64,000 bases of DNA. Source: Tepidiformaceae bacterium. Lineage in GTDB: Bacteria > Chloroflexota > Dehalococcoidia > Tepidiformales > Tepidiformaceae. Below the pieces are notes generated by a model. The model ran no database searches, was not told the origin of the DNA, and saw only the letters and a list, made by a program, of their open reading frames with translations. The translations under genes and the position numbers were made by a program. This document shows, piece by piece, positions 23,957 through 31,623 of this stretch (within the stretch, counting starts at the first letter, position 1; each line of letters starts with the position of its first letter). The DNA is taken from contig OY282446.1 in NCBI GenBank assembly GCA_958295975.1, positions 1,527,289-1,591,288 of the forward strand, read 5' to 3'.

Positions 23957-24498
23957 GCGCGGGGGAGCGCGGGCGCATCGTCCAGCTCAGCGTCTCCAGC
24001 GGCGGCGTGCCCAAGCGCGCGGTGGCCGGGGCCGAGGTCGGGCGCGATGGCCTCGCGGGCGACCGGCAGGCGGACCTCCGCGCCCACGGCGGCCCCGCCC
24101 GCGCCCTCTGCCTGTTCGCGCTCGAACGCATCGCGGCGCTGTCCGCCGAGGGCCACGCCATCGCCCCCGGGCTCGCGGGCGAGAACGTCACCACCGAGGG
24201 CATCGACTGGGGCCGCGTGACGCCCGGCGCGCGGCTGCGGCTGGGCGAGCGCGCGCTCGTCGAGGTCACCGGCTACGCCGCGCCCTGCTGGAAGAACGCG
24301 CGCTGGTTCCTCGACGGCGACATCCGCGCCATCGATCAGGAGACGCGCCCGGGCTTCAGCCGCGTCTACGCGCGCGTGCTGGAAGGGGGCAGCCTGCGCG
24401 CGGGCGATGCCGTCGCGCTGCTCTCCGCCAGCGCCGCCGAGCGGCTCGAACGCACGCGCGTCCCCACCGTGCGCTGGCGCGCGCCGGGCGGCGATTGA
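23953..24498 (+). CDS. MOSC domain protein
   Basis: A 181-residue MOSC (molybdenum cofactor sulfurase C-terminal) domain. Signature parts are SSGGVPKRAVAGAEVGRDG, GDRQADLRAHGGPARALCLF, GLAGENVTTEGIDW and the conserved Cys in YAAPCWKNARWF. MOSC proteins handle the Mo-ligand sulfur or act as Mo-dependent reductase subunits. GTG start overlaps the upstream flavoprotein stop. A close paralogue is encoded at 45218-45703. Confidence 0.87.
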   Translation: MSAGERGRIVQLSVSSGGVPKRAVAGAEVGRDGLAGDRQADLRAHGGPARALCLFALERIAALSAEGHAIAPGLAGENVTTEGIDWGRVTPGARLRLGERALVEVTGYAAPCWKNARWFLDGDIRAIDQETRPGFSRVYARVLEGGSLRAGDAVALLSASAAERLERTRVPTVRWRAPGGD

Positions 24499-24533
24499 CG
24501 GGCCCCGCGCCCTCTGGCACAGTTAGGCGGACG

Positions 24534-24560
24534 GACTTAGTGTATTCCGTACACTAAGTC
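24534..24560. promoter_or_regulatory. Perfect 11-bp inverted repeat upstream of nadA (operator candidate)
   Basis: GACTTAGTGTA, spacer TTCCG, TACACTAAGTC. The two 11-base arms are perfectly complementary. The element is AT-rich in a GC-rich context, contains possible -10 boxes TAGTGT (24538-24543) and TACACT, and ends 12 bases before the nadA ATG. Position and symmetry fit a dimeric repressor site that shuts off nadA, for example in response to NAD or biosynthetic intermediates; the regulator is not in the window. Confidence 0.65.
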
Positions 24561-24572
24561 GGCCAGGGAGGG

Positions 24573-25775
24573 ATGGCCATGACCGCGAGCGAGGGCGTTG
24601 CCCTGCTGGAGCGCTACTCCGACCCCGACACCTGCCCCACCGACCGGCTCGAACCGCTGCCCCTCGTGGAGGAGCCCGCCTTCGTCAGCTGGCAGCAGGA
24701 GATCCCCCGCTCCTACCTCGGCCTGCCCACGGAGGAGCTGGACCGCCGCATCCGCGAGGCGCGCGCCGTCCTCGGCCCGCGGCTGGTCGTGCTCGGCCAC
24801 CACTACCAGCGCGACGAGGTCATCCGCTACGCCGACTACACGGGCGACAGCTTCAAGCTCGCGCGCCACGCCGCCGCCCAGCAGGACATCGAATACGTCC
24901 TCTTCTGCGGCGTGCACTTCATGGCCGAATCCGCCGACATCCTCACGCCGCCCGAAGTGGCCGTGATCCTGCCCAACATGGCCGCCGGCTGCTCCATGGC
25001 GGACATGGCCGATCCCGCCGACGTCTTCGCCGCCTGGGACGAGATGACGGCGGCGCTCCCCGGCGAGCGCATCATCCCCGTCACCTACATGAACAGCGCC
25101 GCCAGCCTCAAGGCGTTCGTGGGCAGGCGCGACGGCATCGTCTGCACCTCCGGCAACGCGCCGCGCACGTTCGACTACGCCTTCGCGCGCGGCGAGAAGG
25201 TGCTCTTCTTCCCCGACCAGCACCTGGGCCGCAACACCGGCCACGACATGGGCATCCCCCTCGACGAGATGGTCGTGTGGGACTGGCGGCGGCCCCTCGG
25301 CGGCAACGCGCCCGAGGAGCTCGCGCGCGCCCGCGTCATCCTCTGGAAGGGGCACTGCAGCACGCACCAGCGCTTCTCCGTGGCGCAGATCGAGCGCGCG
25401 CGCGCGGAGCGCCCCGGCGTCAACGTGATCGTCCATCCCGAATGCTCGCGCGAGGTGGTGGCGGCGGCGGACGCCAGCGGCTCCACGGAGCGCATCATCC
25501 AGGCCATCGACGCGGCGCCCGCGGGCTCCGTCTGGGGCGTGGGCACCGAGATCAATCTCGTCAACCGGCTGGCCAGCCAGCACCCCGACAAGACCGTCTT
25601 CTGCCTCGACCCCGTCGTCTGCCCCTGCAGCACCATGTACCGCATCCATCCGGCCTACCTCGCGTGGACGCTGGAGGAGCTGGTCGCGGGGCGCGTGGCG
25701 AACCGCGTGGCGGTGGACGCGGAGACGCGCGAGTGGGCGCTGGTCGCCCTCGAACGGATGCTGGCCCTGCCGTAG
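24573..25775 (+). CDS. nadA: Quinolinate synthase NadA
   Basis: 4Fe-4S enzyme condensing iminoaspartate with dihydroxyacetone phosphate to quinolinate in NAD synthesis (EC 2.5.1.72). The 400-residue length corresponds to the long bacterial form with an insert (DWRRPLGGNAPEELARARV). Candidate cluster cysteines are Cys140 (AAGCSMAD), Cys291 (HPECSREV) and Cys350/352 (PVVCPCSTMYRI). Substrate motifs GHHYQRDEVIRYADYTGDSF and TYMNSAASLKAFVG are present. GGGAGGG precedes the ATG at 24573; a second ATG at 24579 is also possible. nadB and nadC are not adjacent. The palindrome just upstream suggests its own regulator. Confidence 0.96.
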   Translation: MAMTASEGVALLERYSDPDTCPTDRLEPLPLVEEPAFVSWQQEIPRSYLGLPTEELDRRIREARAVLGPRLVVLGHHYQRDEVIRYADYTGDSFKLARHAAAQQDIEYVLFCGVHFMAESADILTPPEVAVILPNMAAGCSMADMADPADVFAAWDEMTAALPGERIIPVTYMNSAASLKAFVGRRDGIVCTSGNAPRTFDYAFARGEKVLFFPDQHLGRNTGHDMGIPLDEMVVWDWRRPLGGNAPEELARARVILWKGHCSTHQRFSVAQIERARAERPGVNVIVHPECSREVVAAADASGSTERIIQAIDAAPAGSVWGVGTEINLVNRLASQHPDKTVFCLDPVVCPCSTMYRIHPAYLAWTLEELVAGRVANRVAVDAETREWALVALERMLALP

Positions 25776-25792
25776 CCCGCGCGCCGTTCCGG

Positions 25793-25808
25793 TATCGTCG
25801 CGTATCGT
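25793..25808 (+). promoter_or_regulatory. Tandem TATCGT boxes upstream of the symporter
   Basis: TATCGT occurs at 25793-25798 and 25803-25808 within a 10-base direct repeat, before GAAGGGAGG and the ATG at 25828. Either could serve as a -10 element. Confidence 0.35.
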
Positions 25809-25827
25809 CGCGCGCGAAGGGAGGCGC

Positions 25828-27186
25828 ATGGAAAGTCGCCTGTCCGCGCGCGAGCGGCTGCTCTACGCCTCCGGTTCGCTGGGCGGCAACGCCCTGTCGC
25901 GCGCCCGCGACCTCTGGCTCCTCGCCTTCTACCTGGGCGACCTCGACGACGGCGACCCGGCGCGGCGGGGCGCGGCCATCGCCATCGGCGCGGCCATCGT
26001 CGCGGTGCGCCTGATCGAGGCCTTCGACGACCCCATCATCGGTTACTGGAGCGACCACACGCGCTCCCGCCTGGGCCGCCGCATCCCCTTCGTGCTGAGC
26101 GCCACGCCCTTCCTCGCCATCTTCTTCACGCTCGCCTGGATTCCCCCCGATCCGGGCGAAACCTGGGCCAACGTCATCTTCCTCTTCGGGATGCTGTGGC
26201 TCTTCAACCTCTTCTCGACGCTCTCCGGCGGCCCCTTCGAGTCGCTCCTGCCGGAGATCGCGCGGCGCGAGGACGACCGCCTCAGCATCGTGGGCTGGCA
26301 GGTCGCCTTCGGCCTCGCCGGCACCGCCATCGGCTTCGTGCTCAGCGGCGTGCTGATCGAGTGGGTGGGCTTCGCGGGCATGGCCATGATCATCGCCGCC
26401 ATCGCCCTCGTCTCGCGCTACGTGGCGCTTTCGGGCGCGTGGAAGCGCTCCATCGCGGTCTCGCGCGAGCTCGCCGCGGAGCCGCAGGGGGCACGCGTGC
26501 CCATGCGCACGGCCATCCTCACCTGCCTGCGGAACGGGCAGTTCCTCGTCTTCCTGCCCTCCTTCATCCTCTACAACGCGGGCATCCTCATGATCGTCGG
26601 CGTGCTGCCCTTCTACGCCGACGCCGTGGTCGGGCGGGACGACACGCTCACGGTGGCCGCCCTCGCCGGGGCGGCGCTCGTCGGCGTCGCGCTCGTGCTG
26701 CCCGTCGCGGTCACGCTCGCGCGCCGCCGCTCCAAGCGTCTCGTCTACGGCTGGGGGATGATCTTCGCGGGCCTCTGGTTCCCGCTCTTCGCCTTCGCGG
26801 GCTTCGTGCCGGGCGTCCATCCGCTGGCGCAGGGGATCGTCTACGCGCTCATCGCCGGGGTGGCCATCGCGCCCGTGCAGACCTTCCCCAACGCGCTCCT
26901 CGCCGACATCACCGACTACGACACGACGCTCACGGGGCAGCGGCGCGAGGCCACCTTCTACGCCACGCACGAGACGCTGCAGAAGATCGCGGGGGCGGCG
27001 GCGCCCGGCCTGCTCGTGCTCCTGCTGCTGGTCGGCTCGACCGCCGACGACCCGCTCGGCATCCGTCTGGTGGGGCCGGTGGCGGGCGCGCTGGCGCTGG
27101 CGGGCTACGCCGTCTTCCGGCGCTACTGGCTGCCCGACCGCGTGACCGCGGAGACGCTGGCGGCGCGCACGCCCCAGGGCCCCTAG
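25828..27186 (+). CDS. MFS symporter of the glycoside-pentoside-hexuronide type
   Basis: A 452-residue membrane transporter with about twelve hydrophobic helices. GPH-family signatures are FDDPIIGYWSDHTRSRLGRR (loop 2-3) and, in the second half, DITDYDTTLTGQRREATFY. The helix 1 segment LLYASGSLGGNALSRARDLW also fits. Family members import sugars or glycosides with Na+ or H+; this one may take up another organic solute. Its stop overlaps the 3' end of the convergent CoA-transferase gene by four bases. Confidence 0.85.
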   Translation: MESRLSARERLLYASGSLGGNALSRARDLWLLAFYLGDLDDGDPARRGAAIAIGAAIVAVRLIEAFDDPIIGYWSDHTRSRLGRRIPFVLSATPFLAIFFTLAWIPPDPGETWANVIFLFGMLWLFNLFSTLSGGPFESLLPEIARREDDRLSIVGWQVAFGLAGTAIGFVLSGVLIEWVGFAGMAMIIAAIALVSRYVALSGAWKRSIAVSRELAAEPQGARVPMRTAILTCLRNGQFLVFLPSFILYNAGILMIVGVLPFYADAVVGRDDTLTVAALAGAALVGVALVLPVAVTLARRRSKRLVYGWGMIFAGLWFPLFAFAGFVPGVHPLAQGIVYALIAGVAIAPVQTFPNALLADITDYDTTLTGQRREATFYATHETLQKIAGAAAPGLLVLLLLVGSTADDPLGIRLVGPVAGALALAGYAVFRRYWLPDRVTAETLAARTPQGP

Positions 27187-28415
27187 CCCTCCAGTTCGGC
27201 GAACACGCGCTCGTTGTCCTCGCCCAGCAGCGGCGCGTGCCGCCGAATGCGCCAGGGCGAACGCTGGAAGCGGTAGGGCGCGCCCGCATAGGTGAACGAG
27301 CGCCCCAGCTCCGGGTGTCCGACCTCCACGGGAAAGCCGCGCGCGATGAAATGCGGGTCCGCCAGCGCCTCCCCGGGGGCATTGACGATGCCCACCTGGA
27401 AGCCGCGCCGCTGCCCGCCCGTGAAGAAATCGTAGGCGTTCAGCCGCGAGGCGAGGAAGTTCATGGCCGCGCGGCCCGCGCCGAAGATGGCCCGCAGCTC
27501 CTCGTCGCCCGCCAGCGCGGCCAGGTCGAAGCGCTCGCGGCGCGTCCCCTCCTCCAGCAGCGGCGTCTCCGCGAACTCGTCCGCCAGCCCCAGCGTCTCC
27601 AGCCACTCGCACAGCGCCGCGAAGGCGGCGGGCCCCCGCGGCGGGACGCCGGTGTTGGCGTGGCGCCCGTCCGCGCAGCGCACCTGCGTGGGCATGGAGG
27701 GGTTCACGGCCGCGTGCCGCCCGGTCTGGCGCTCCACCGTCTGGCGCGCCACCAGCCAGCTGTAGGTGCCCGCCTCGGTAGTCACGTTGGCGGCGGCGTG
27801 GGCGTTCACGTCGACGTGCTGGCCGCGCCCCGTTTCGTCGCGATACAACAGCGCCGCCAGCGCCGCCATGACGGCGAAGTGGCTGGCCGTGTGGTAGCCC
27901 TGATTGCCGCCGCCGCGCACGGGCGGCAGCGCGTGGTCGTCGTAGCCGCAGTTCCACACGGGGCCGCCCGCGGCGAGGATGGTGAGGTCGGTGGCGGCCT
28001 CGCCCGCGCGCGGCATGTTCCGCCCGAAGGGGCTGATCGTGACCACGATCAGCCCCGCGTTCGCCGCCCGCAGCGTCTCCGCGTCGAAGCCCGCCGCCGC
28101 CAGCCCCGGCGGCGCGCCGCTCTCCAGGTAGAGGTCGGCGCGCGCGATCAGGGCGCGCAGCCGCCCGCGATCGCCCTCCCGCGCCAGGTCCAGCGTGACC
28201 CCGGCCTTGCTCGTGTTGTAGTGCCAGAAGGCGAGGCTGCGCTCCGCTCCGGGCTCGTCGTCGAGGAAGGGGGGCCAGGCGCGCACGGGGTCGCCCTCGG
28301 GCGGCTCCACCTTGACCACGTCCGCGCCCATGTCGGCCAGCAGCTTGCCCGCCAGCATGCCCAGCTCGTCGCACAGTTCGACCACGCGCAGCCCCTCCAG
28401 CGCGCCCTCCGTCAC
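27183..28415 (-). CDS. CaiB/BaiF family CoA-transferase (downstream copy)
   Basis: Type III CoA-transferase, 410 residues, moving CoA between carboxylic acids. Family motifs are GLRVVELCDELGMLAGKLLA, LADMGADVVKVEPPEGDPVR, the catalytic Asp in EAATDLTILAAGGPVWNCG, and GRGQHVDVNAHAAANVTTEA. The GTG start at 28415 overlaps the stop of the upstream CoA-transferase by four bases. The two paralogues are clearly different in sequence, so they may form a heteromer as BbsE/BbsF do (inference), or act on different acids. Confidence 0.9.
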   Translation of the reverse strand: MTEGALEGLRVVELCDELGMLAGKLLADMGADVVKVEPPEGDPVRAWPPFLDDEPGAERSLAFWHYNTSKAGVTLDLAREGDRGRLRALIARADLYLESGAPPGLAAAGFDAETLRAANAGLIVVTISPFGRNMPRAGEAATDLTILAAGGPVWNCGYDDHALPPVRGGGNQGYHTASHFAVMAALAALLYRDETGRGQHVDVNAHAAANVTTEAGTYSWLVARQTVERQTGRHAAVNPSMPTQVRCADGRHANTGVPPRGPAAFAALCEWLETLGLADEFAETPLLEEGTRRERFDLAALAGDEELRAIFGAGRAAMNFLASRLNAYDFFTGGQRRGFQVGIVNAPGEALADPHFIARGFPVEVGHPELGRSFTYAGAPYRFQRSPWRIRRHAPLLGEDNERVFAELEG

Positions 28416-29647
28416 AGCACGCCCTCCGCGCGCAGGGCCGCGATCTCGTCCGCGTTCAGCCCCAGCAGCCCCCCGAACACCTCCTCGTTGTGCTCGCCGA
28501 GGCAGGGGCCGCCGCGCTCCATGCGCCAGTCCGTTTCGGAGAAATGCACGGGCAGGCCGTCCACGCGCACCTCGCCCATCTCGCGGTGCGTCACCGTGGG
28601 CCAGAGGCCCCAGGCGGCGGTGTTGGGGTCGCGGTCGATGCGCTCCTGCGGGCGCTGCACGGCGGCGGCGGGAACGCCCGCGGCCTGCAGCGCCGCCGCC
28701 GCCGCGAATTTGTCCCGCGTCCGCGTCCAGCCCGCCACGAGCGCGTCGAGTTCGTCCTCCGCCGCCAGCCGCCCGTCCAGCGCGGCGAAGCGCGCGTCCC
28801 GCGCCCAGTCCGCGCCCGCGGCCTCGCCCAGCGCGGCCCAGTCGCGGTCGTCGCGGCAGGCGATGGCGACCCAGTCGTCCTCCCCGCGCGAGGGGTAGAC
28901 GCCGTGCGGGGCCATGGGCGGCTGGCGGCTGCGGTTGCTGTGCACGGCGCCCGCGTCCGGCGTCGCGCGCCCGTTCACGGCGGCGTCGAGCAGGGCCGGG
29001 CCGCTCAGGCTCGCGCCCGCGTCCGTGCAGGAAAGGTCCACCCACTGGCCCTCGCCCGTGCGGTTGCGGTGACGCAGGGCCATGAGGATGGCGATGGCCA
29101 TGTAGTAGCCGCCCGTGTGGTCCATGTAGGAGTAGCCCCAGCCCGCGGGCGGCTGGCCGGGCAGCCCCGAGCTGAAGGTGAGCCCCGAGACGGCCTGCAC
29201 GATCGGCCCCCACGTCTTGAAGTCGCGGTAGGGGCCCTCGTGGCCGAAGCCGCAGTTGGAGACGTAGACGATGTCCCCGCGGATGGCGCGCAGGGCCTCG
29301 TAGCCGAAGCCGAGGCGCTCCATCACGCCCGCCGAGAAGTTCTCCGCCACCACGTCGGAGATGGCCACCAGCGCGCGCAGCAGCTCCCTGCCGCGCTCCG
29401 TGCGCAGGTTCAGGGTGACGCCCAGCTTCTCCACGTTGTGGTTGTTGAAGGGGCCGCCGAACTCGACGCCGCGGCGCTCGTCCACGAAGGGCGGCATCCC
29501 CCGCAGGATGTCCCAGCGCCCCTGCGCGACGGGGTCCTCGATGCGGATGACCTGCGCGCCGAGGGCGGCGAGGAAGCGCGTGGCCCCGGCCCCCGCCAGC
29601 TGCCCCGTGAAGTCGCAGATTCGCAGATGCGAGAGCGCCCCCGGCAT
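28412..29647 (-). CDS. CaiB/BaiF family CoA-transferase (upstream copy)
   Basis: A 411-residue type III CoA-transferase. LRICDFTGQLAGAGATRFLA, LGAQVIRIEDPVAQGRWDIL, VAENFSAGVMERLGFGYE, catalytic Asp in YSYMDHTGGYYMAIAIL and GEGQWVDLSCTDAGASLS identify the family. A strong site GGAGGGGAC precedes the ATG, and a TATGCT box lies at 29670-29675 on the minus strand. It is co-translated with the second copy. The substrate cannot be inferred; such genes are expanded in SAR202-type Chloroflexota degrading recalcitrant organic acids. Confidence 0.92.
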   Translation of the reverse strand: MPGALSHLRICDFTGQLAGAGATRFLAALGAQVIRIEDPVAQGRWDILRGMPPFVDERRGVEFGGPFNNHNVEKLGVTLNLRTERGRELLRALVAISDVVAENFSAGVMERLGFGYEALRAIRGDIVYVSNCGFGHEGPYRDFKTWGPIVQAVSGLTFSSGLPGQPPAGWGYSYMDHTGGYYMAIAILMALRHRNRTGEGQWVDLSCTDAGASLSGPALLDAAVNGRATPDAGAVHSNRSRQPPMAPHGVYPSRGEDDWVAIACRDDRDWAALGEAAGADWARDARFAALDGRLAAEDELDALVAGWTRTRDKFAAAAALQAAGVPAAAVQRPQERIDRDPNTAAWGLWPTVTHREMGEVRVDGLPVHFSETDWRMERGGPCLGEHNEEVFGGLLGLNADEIAALRAEGVL

Positions 29648-29709
29648 GGCCGTCCCCTCCTGCCGCGCGAGCATACCGCGCGGGCGCGCCGGCTTCCCTT
29701 CGCGCGCCG

Positions 29710-30558
29710 TCAGCCCTCGCGGTCCCGCTCCGCGGAGAGCCGCTCCATCTGCTCCTCCAGCCGCTGGAGGGAATCGCGCGCGGTGCGCAGCTCCTGCAGC
29801 ATGGACTCGCGCGTCTCCTGCGCGACTTCGCGCGGCCTCGCCTGCTTCATGGTGTCGAGGTTGTTGACGATCAGGGCGGTGAACAGGTTGATGACGATGA
29901 AGGTGGCCAGCACCACGAAGCTGGTGAAGTAGAGCCACGCCAGCGGGTGCGCCTCCATGGCCGTGTACATGATGTCCGTCCAGTCCTCCAGCGTGACCAC
30001 GCGGAAGAGGGAGAGCAGGGACGTGCCGAGGTTGTGCCAGTGCATCGGGTCGTGCTCGCTGAAGAGCTGGTAGCCGACGATGGCGTAGATGTAGGTGAGC
30101 AGGCTCGTCAGGACCACGATGTGCAACATGCCCGGCAGCGAGCGCACCAGCGTGGTCACCAGCAGCCGCAGTTCGGGGATGACGGACACCAGCCGCAGCA
30201 CGCGCAGCAGCCGCGCCGTGCGCGCCACCAGCGCCAGCACCCCCACCGCCGGGACCAGCGACAGCACGATGATGAGGAAATCGAAGTCGTTCCAGGGGTC
30301 GCGGAAGTAGCTGTCGATGCGGGGCCAGACGGCGTACAGCTTGAGCGCCGCCTCGACGATGAACACGCCCAGCACCGCCCACTGCCCGGCGTCCAGCCAC
30401 GGTCCGAGCCGCTCCACCATCCCGGGGGAGGTCTCCAGCCCCAGCAGGGCGCCGTTGAAGAGGATGAGCGCGACGATGAAGTACTCGAAGCGCCGGGAAT
30501 AGGTGAACCGGTAGGCCACCCCCCGCGCGCCCCCGTGGCGCTGCGTCTGCGTCTCCAT
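29710..30558 (-). CDS. Voltage-gated cation channel (BacNaV/BacCaV-like), copy 1
   Basis: A 282-residue single-domain 6TM channel that would form tetramers in the membrane. Segments S1-S4 are visible; S4 carries arginines every third residue in VARTARLLRVLRLVSV. The pore has the selectivity filter TLEDWTD at residues 189-195 and S6 FIVINLFTALIVNNLD. A C-terminal coiled coil (MLQELRTARDSLQRLEEQ) fits a tetramer bundle. The two acidic side chains plus a third Asp in the filter are closer to the engineered calcium channel CavAb (TLDDWSD) than to Na-selective NaChBac (TLESWAS). Start ATG follows GGAGGA. It is a tandem duplicate of the next gene. Confidence 0.9.
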   Translation of the reverse strand: METQTQRHGGARGVAYRFTYSRRFEYFIVALILFNGALLGLETSPGMVERLGPWLDAGQWAVLGVFIVEAALKLYAVWPRIDSYFRDPWNDFDFLIIVLSLVPAVGVLALVARTARLLRVLRLVSVIPELRLLVTTLVRSLPGMLHIVVLTSLLTYIYAIVGYQLFSEHDPMHWHNLGTSLLSLFRVVTLEDWTDIMYTAMEAHPLAWLYFTSFVVLATFIVINLFTALIVNNLDTMKQARPREVAQETRESMLQELRTARDSLQRLEEQMERLSAERDREG

Positions 30559-30683
30559 GCGTCCTCCAGGCCGTACCGGCGGGGCCGCGCCCGCGTTCTG
30601 CGGACGGCGGCCCCGCCGCGCCGTGATGGCCACAGGATAGCGCGGGCCTTCGCGCGGGCGCGCCGGCTTCCCTTCGCGCGCCG

Positions 30684-31535
30684 TCAGCCCTCGCGGTCCC
30701 GCTCCGCGGACAGGCGCTCCACCTGCTCCTCCAGCCGCTGGAGGGAGTCGCGCGCGGTGCGCAGCTCCTGCAGCATGGACTCGCGCGTCTCCTGCGCGAC
30801 TTCGCGCGGCCGCGCCTGCTTCATGGTGTCGAGGTTGTTGACGATCAGGGCGGTGAACAGGTTGATGACGATGAAGGTGGCCAGCACCACGAAGCTGGTG
30901 AAGTAGAGCCACGCCAGCGGGTGCGCCTCCATGGCCGTGTACATGATGTCCGTCCAGTCCTCCAGCGTGATCACGCGGAAGAGGGAGAGCAGGGAGACGC
31001 CCAGGCTGCGCCAGTGCGTCGGGTCGTGCTCGCTGAAGAGCTGGTAGCCGATGACGCTGTAGATGTACATGAGGGCGCCCGTGAGCATGAGAATGTGCAG
31101 CATGCCCGGCAGCGAGCGCACCAGCGTGGTCACCAGCAGCCGCAGTTCGGGGATGACGGACACCAGCCGCAGCACGCGCAGCAGCCGCGCCATGCGCGCC
31201 ACCATCGCCAGCGCCCCCACCGCCGGGACCAGCGACAGCACGATGATGAGGAAGTCGAAGTCGTTCCAGGGGTCGCGGAAATAGCTGTCGATGCGGGGCG
31301 CGACGGCGAACAGCTTGAGCGCCGCCTCCGCGATGAACACGCCCAGGATGACCCACTGGCCGAAGTCCAGCCATGCCCCGTACCGCTCCGTCAGCATGGA
31401 GGACGTTTCCAGCCCCAGCAGGATGGCGTTGGCGACGATGAGGGCGACGATGAAGTATTCGAAGGAGTGGGAGCGCGTCATGCGCTGGACGCGGGCGCGC
31501 GTTTCCAGACTCAGGGGCCGCGAAAGCATCTGCAT
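30684..31535 (-). CDS. Voltage-gated cation channel (BacNaV/BacCaV-like), copy 2
   Basis: A 283-residue paralogue of the channel just downstream. The S4 reads VARMARLLRVLRLVSV, the filter TLEDWTD lies at residues 190-196, and the S5-S6 and coiled-coil regions are almost the same as in copy 1. The N-terminal third (S1-S3) differs more, as expected if the voltage sensor is evolving. ATG at 31535 follows GGAGGACC, with a TATGCT box at 31552-31557 on the minus strand. Mixed tetramers of both subunits are possible. Confidence 0.9.
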   Translation of the reverse strand: MQMLSRPLSLETRARVQRMTRSHSFEYFIVALIVANAILLGLETSSMLTERYGAWLDFGQWVILGVFIAEAALKLFAVAPRIDSYFRDPWNDFDFLIIVLSLVPAVGALAMVARMARLLRVLRLVSVIPELRLLVTTLVRSLPGMLHILMLTGALMYIYSVIGYQLFSEHDPTHWRSLGVSLLSLFRVITLEDWTDIMYTAMEAHPLAWLYFTSFVVLATFIVINLFTALIVNNLDTMKQARPREVAQETRESMLQELRTARDSLQRLEEQVERLSAERDREG

Positions 31536-31611
31536 GGTCCTCCGCCCGCGCAGCATACCCGCGCGCGGGGCGGCCCACCGCCGGGGCGCCCGACGCGCCC
31601 GCCGGGGCGTG

Positions 31612-31617
31612 TAGGAT
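31612..31617 (+). promoter_or_regulatory. Candidate -10 box TAGGAT exactly 6 bases before GTG
   Basis: TAGGAT, then CGGCCC, then GTG at 31624. Predicts transcription initiation at the start codon of the carboxylase gene. Confidence 0.5.
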
Positions 31618-31623
31618 CGGCCC

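Larger units (their letters stand above)
29682..31535. repeat. Tandem gene duplication of two channel genes
   Basis: Two copies, about 974 bases apart, are nearly identical over their 3' halves including about 25 bases beyond the stop codons (around 29682-29709 and 30656-30683). Identity falls off toward the 5' ends. Confidence 0.85.

Noticed and set aside
24534-24560. Inverted repeat as insertion-sequence terminus or terminator
   Set aside because: No transposase or second copy is in the window, and no U-tract follows; its position before nadA fits an operator better.
26196-28898. 900-codon plus-strand frame across the symporter and CoA-transferases
   Set aside because: No similarity to known proteins, compositional bias only, and antisense or out of frame to well-supported genes.
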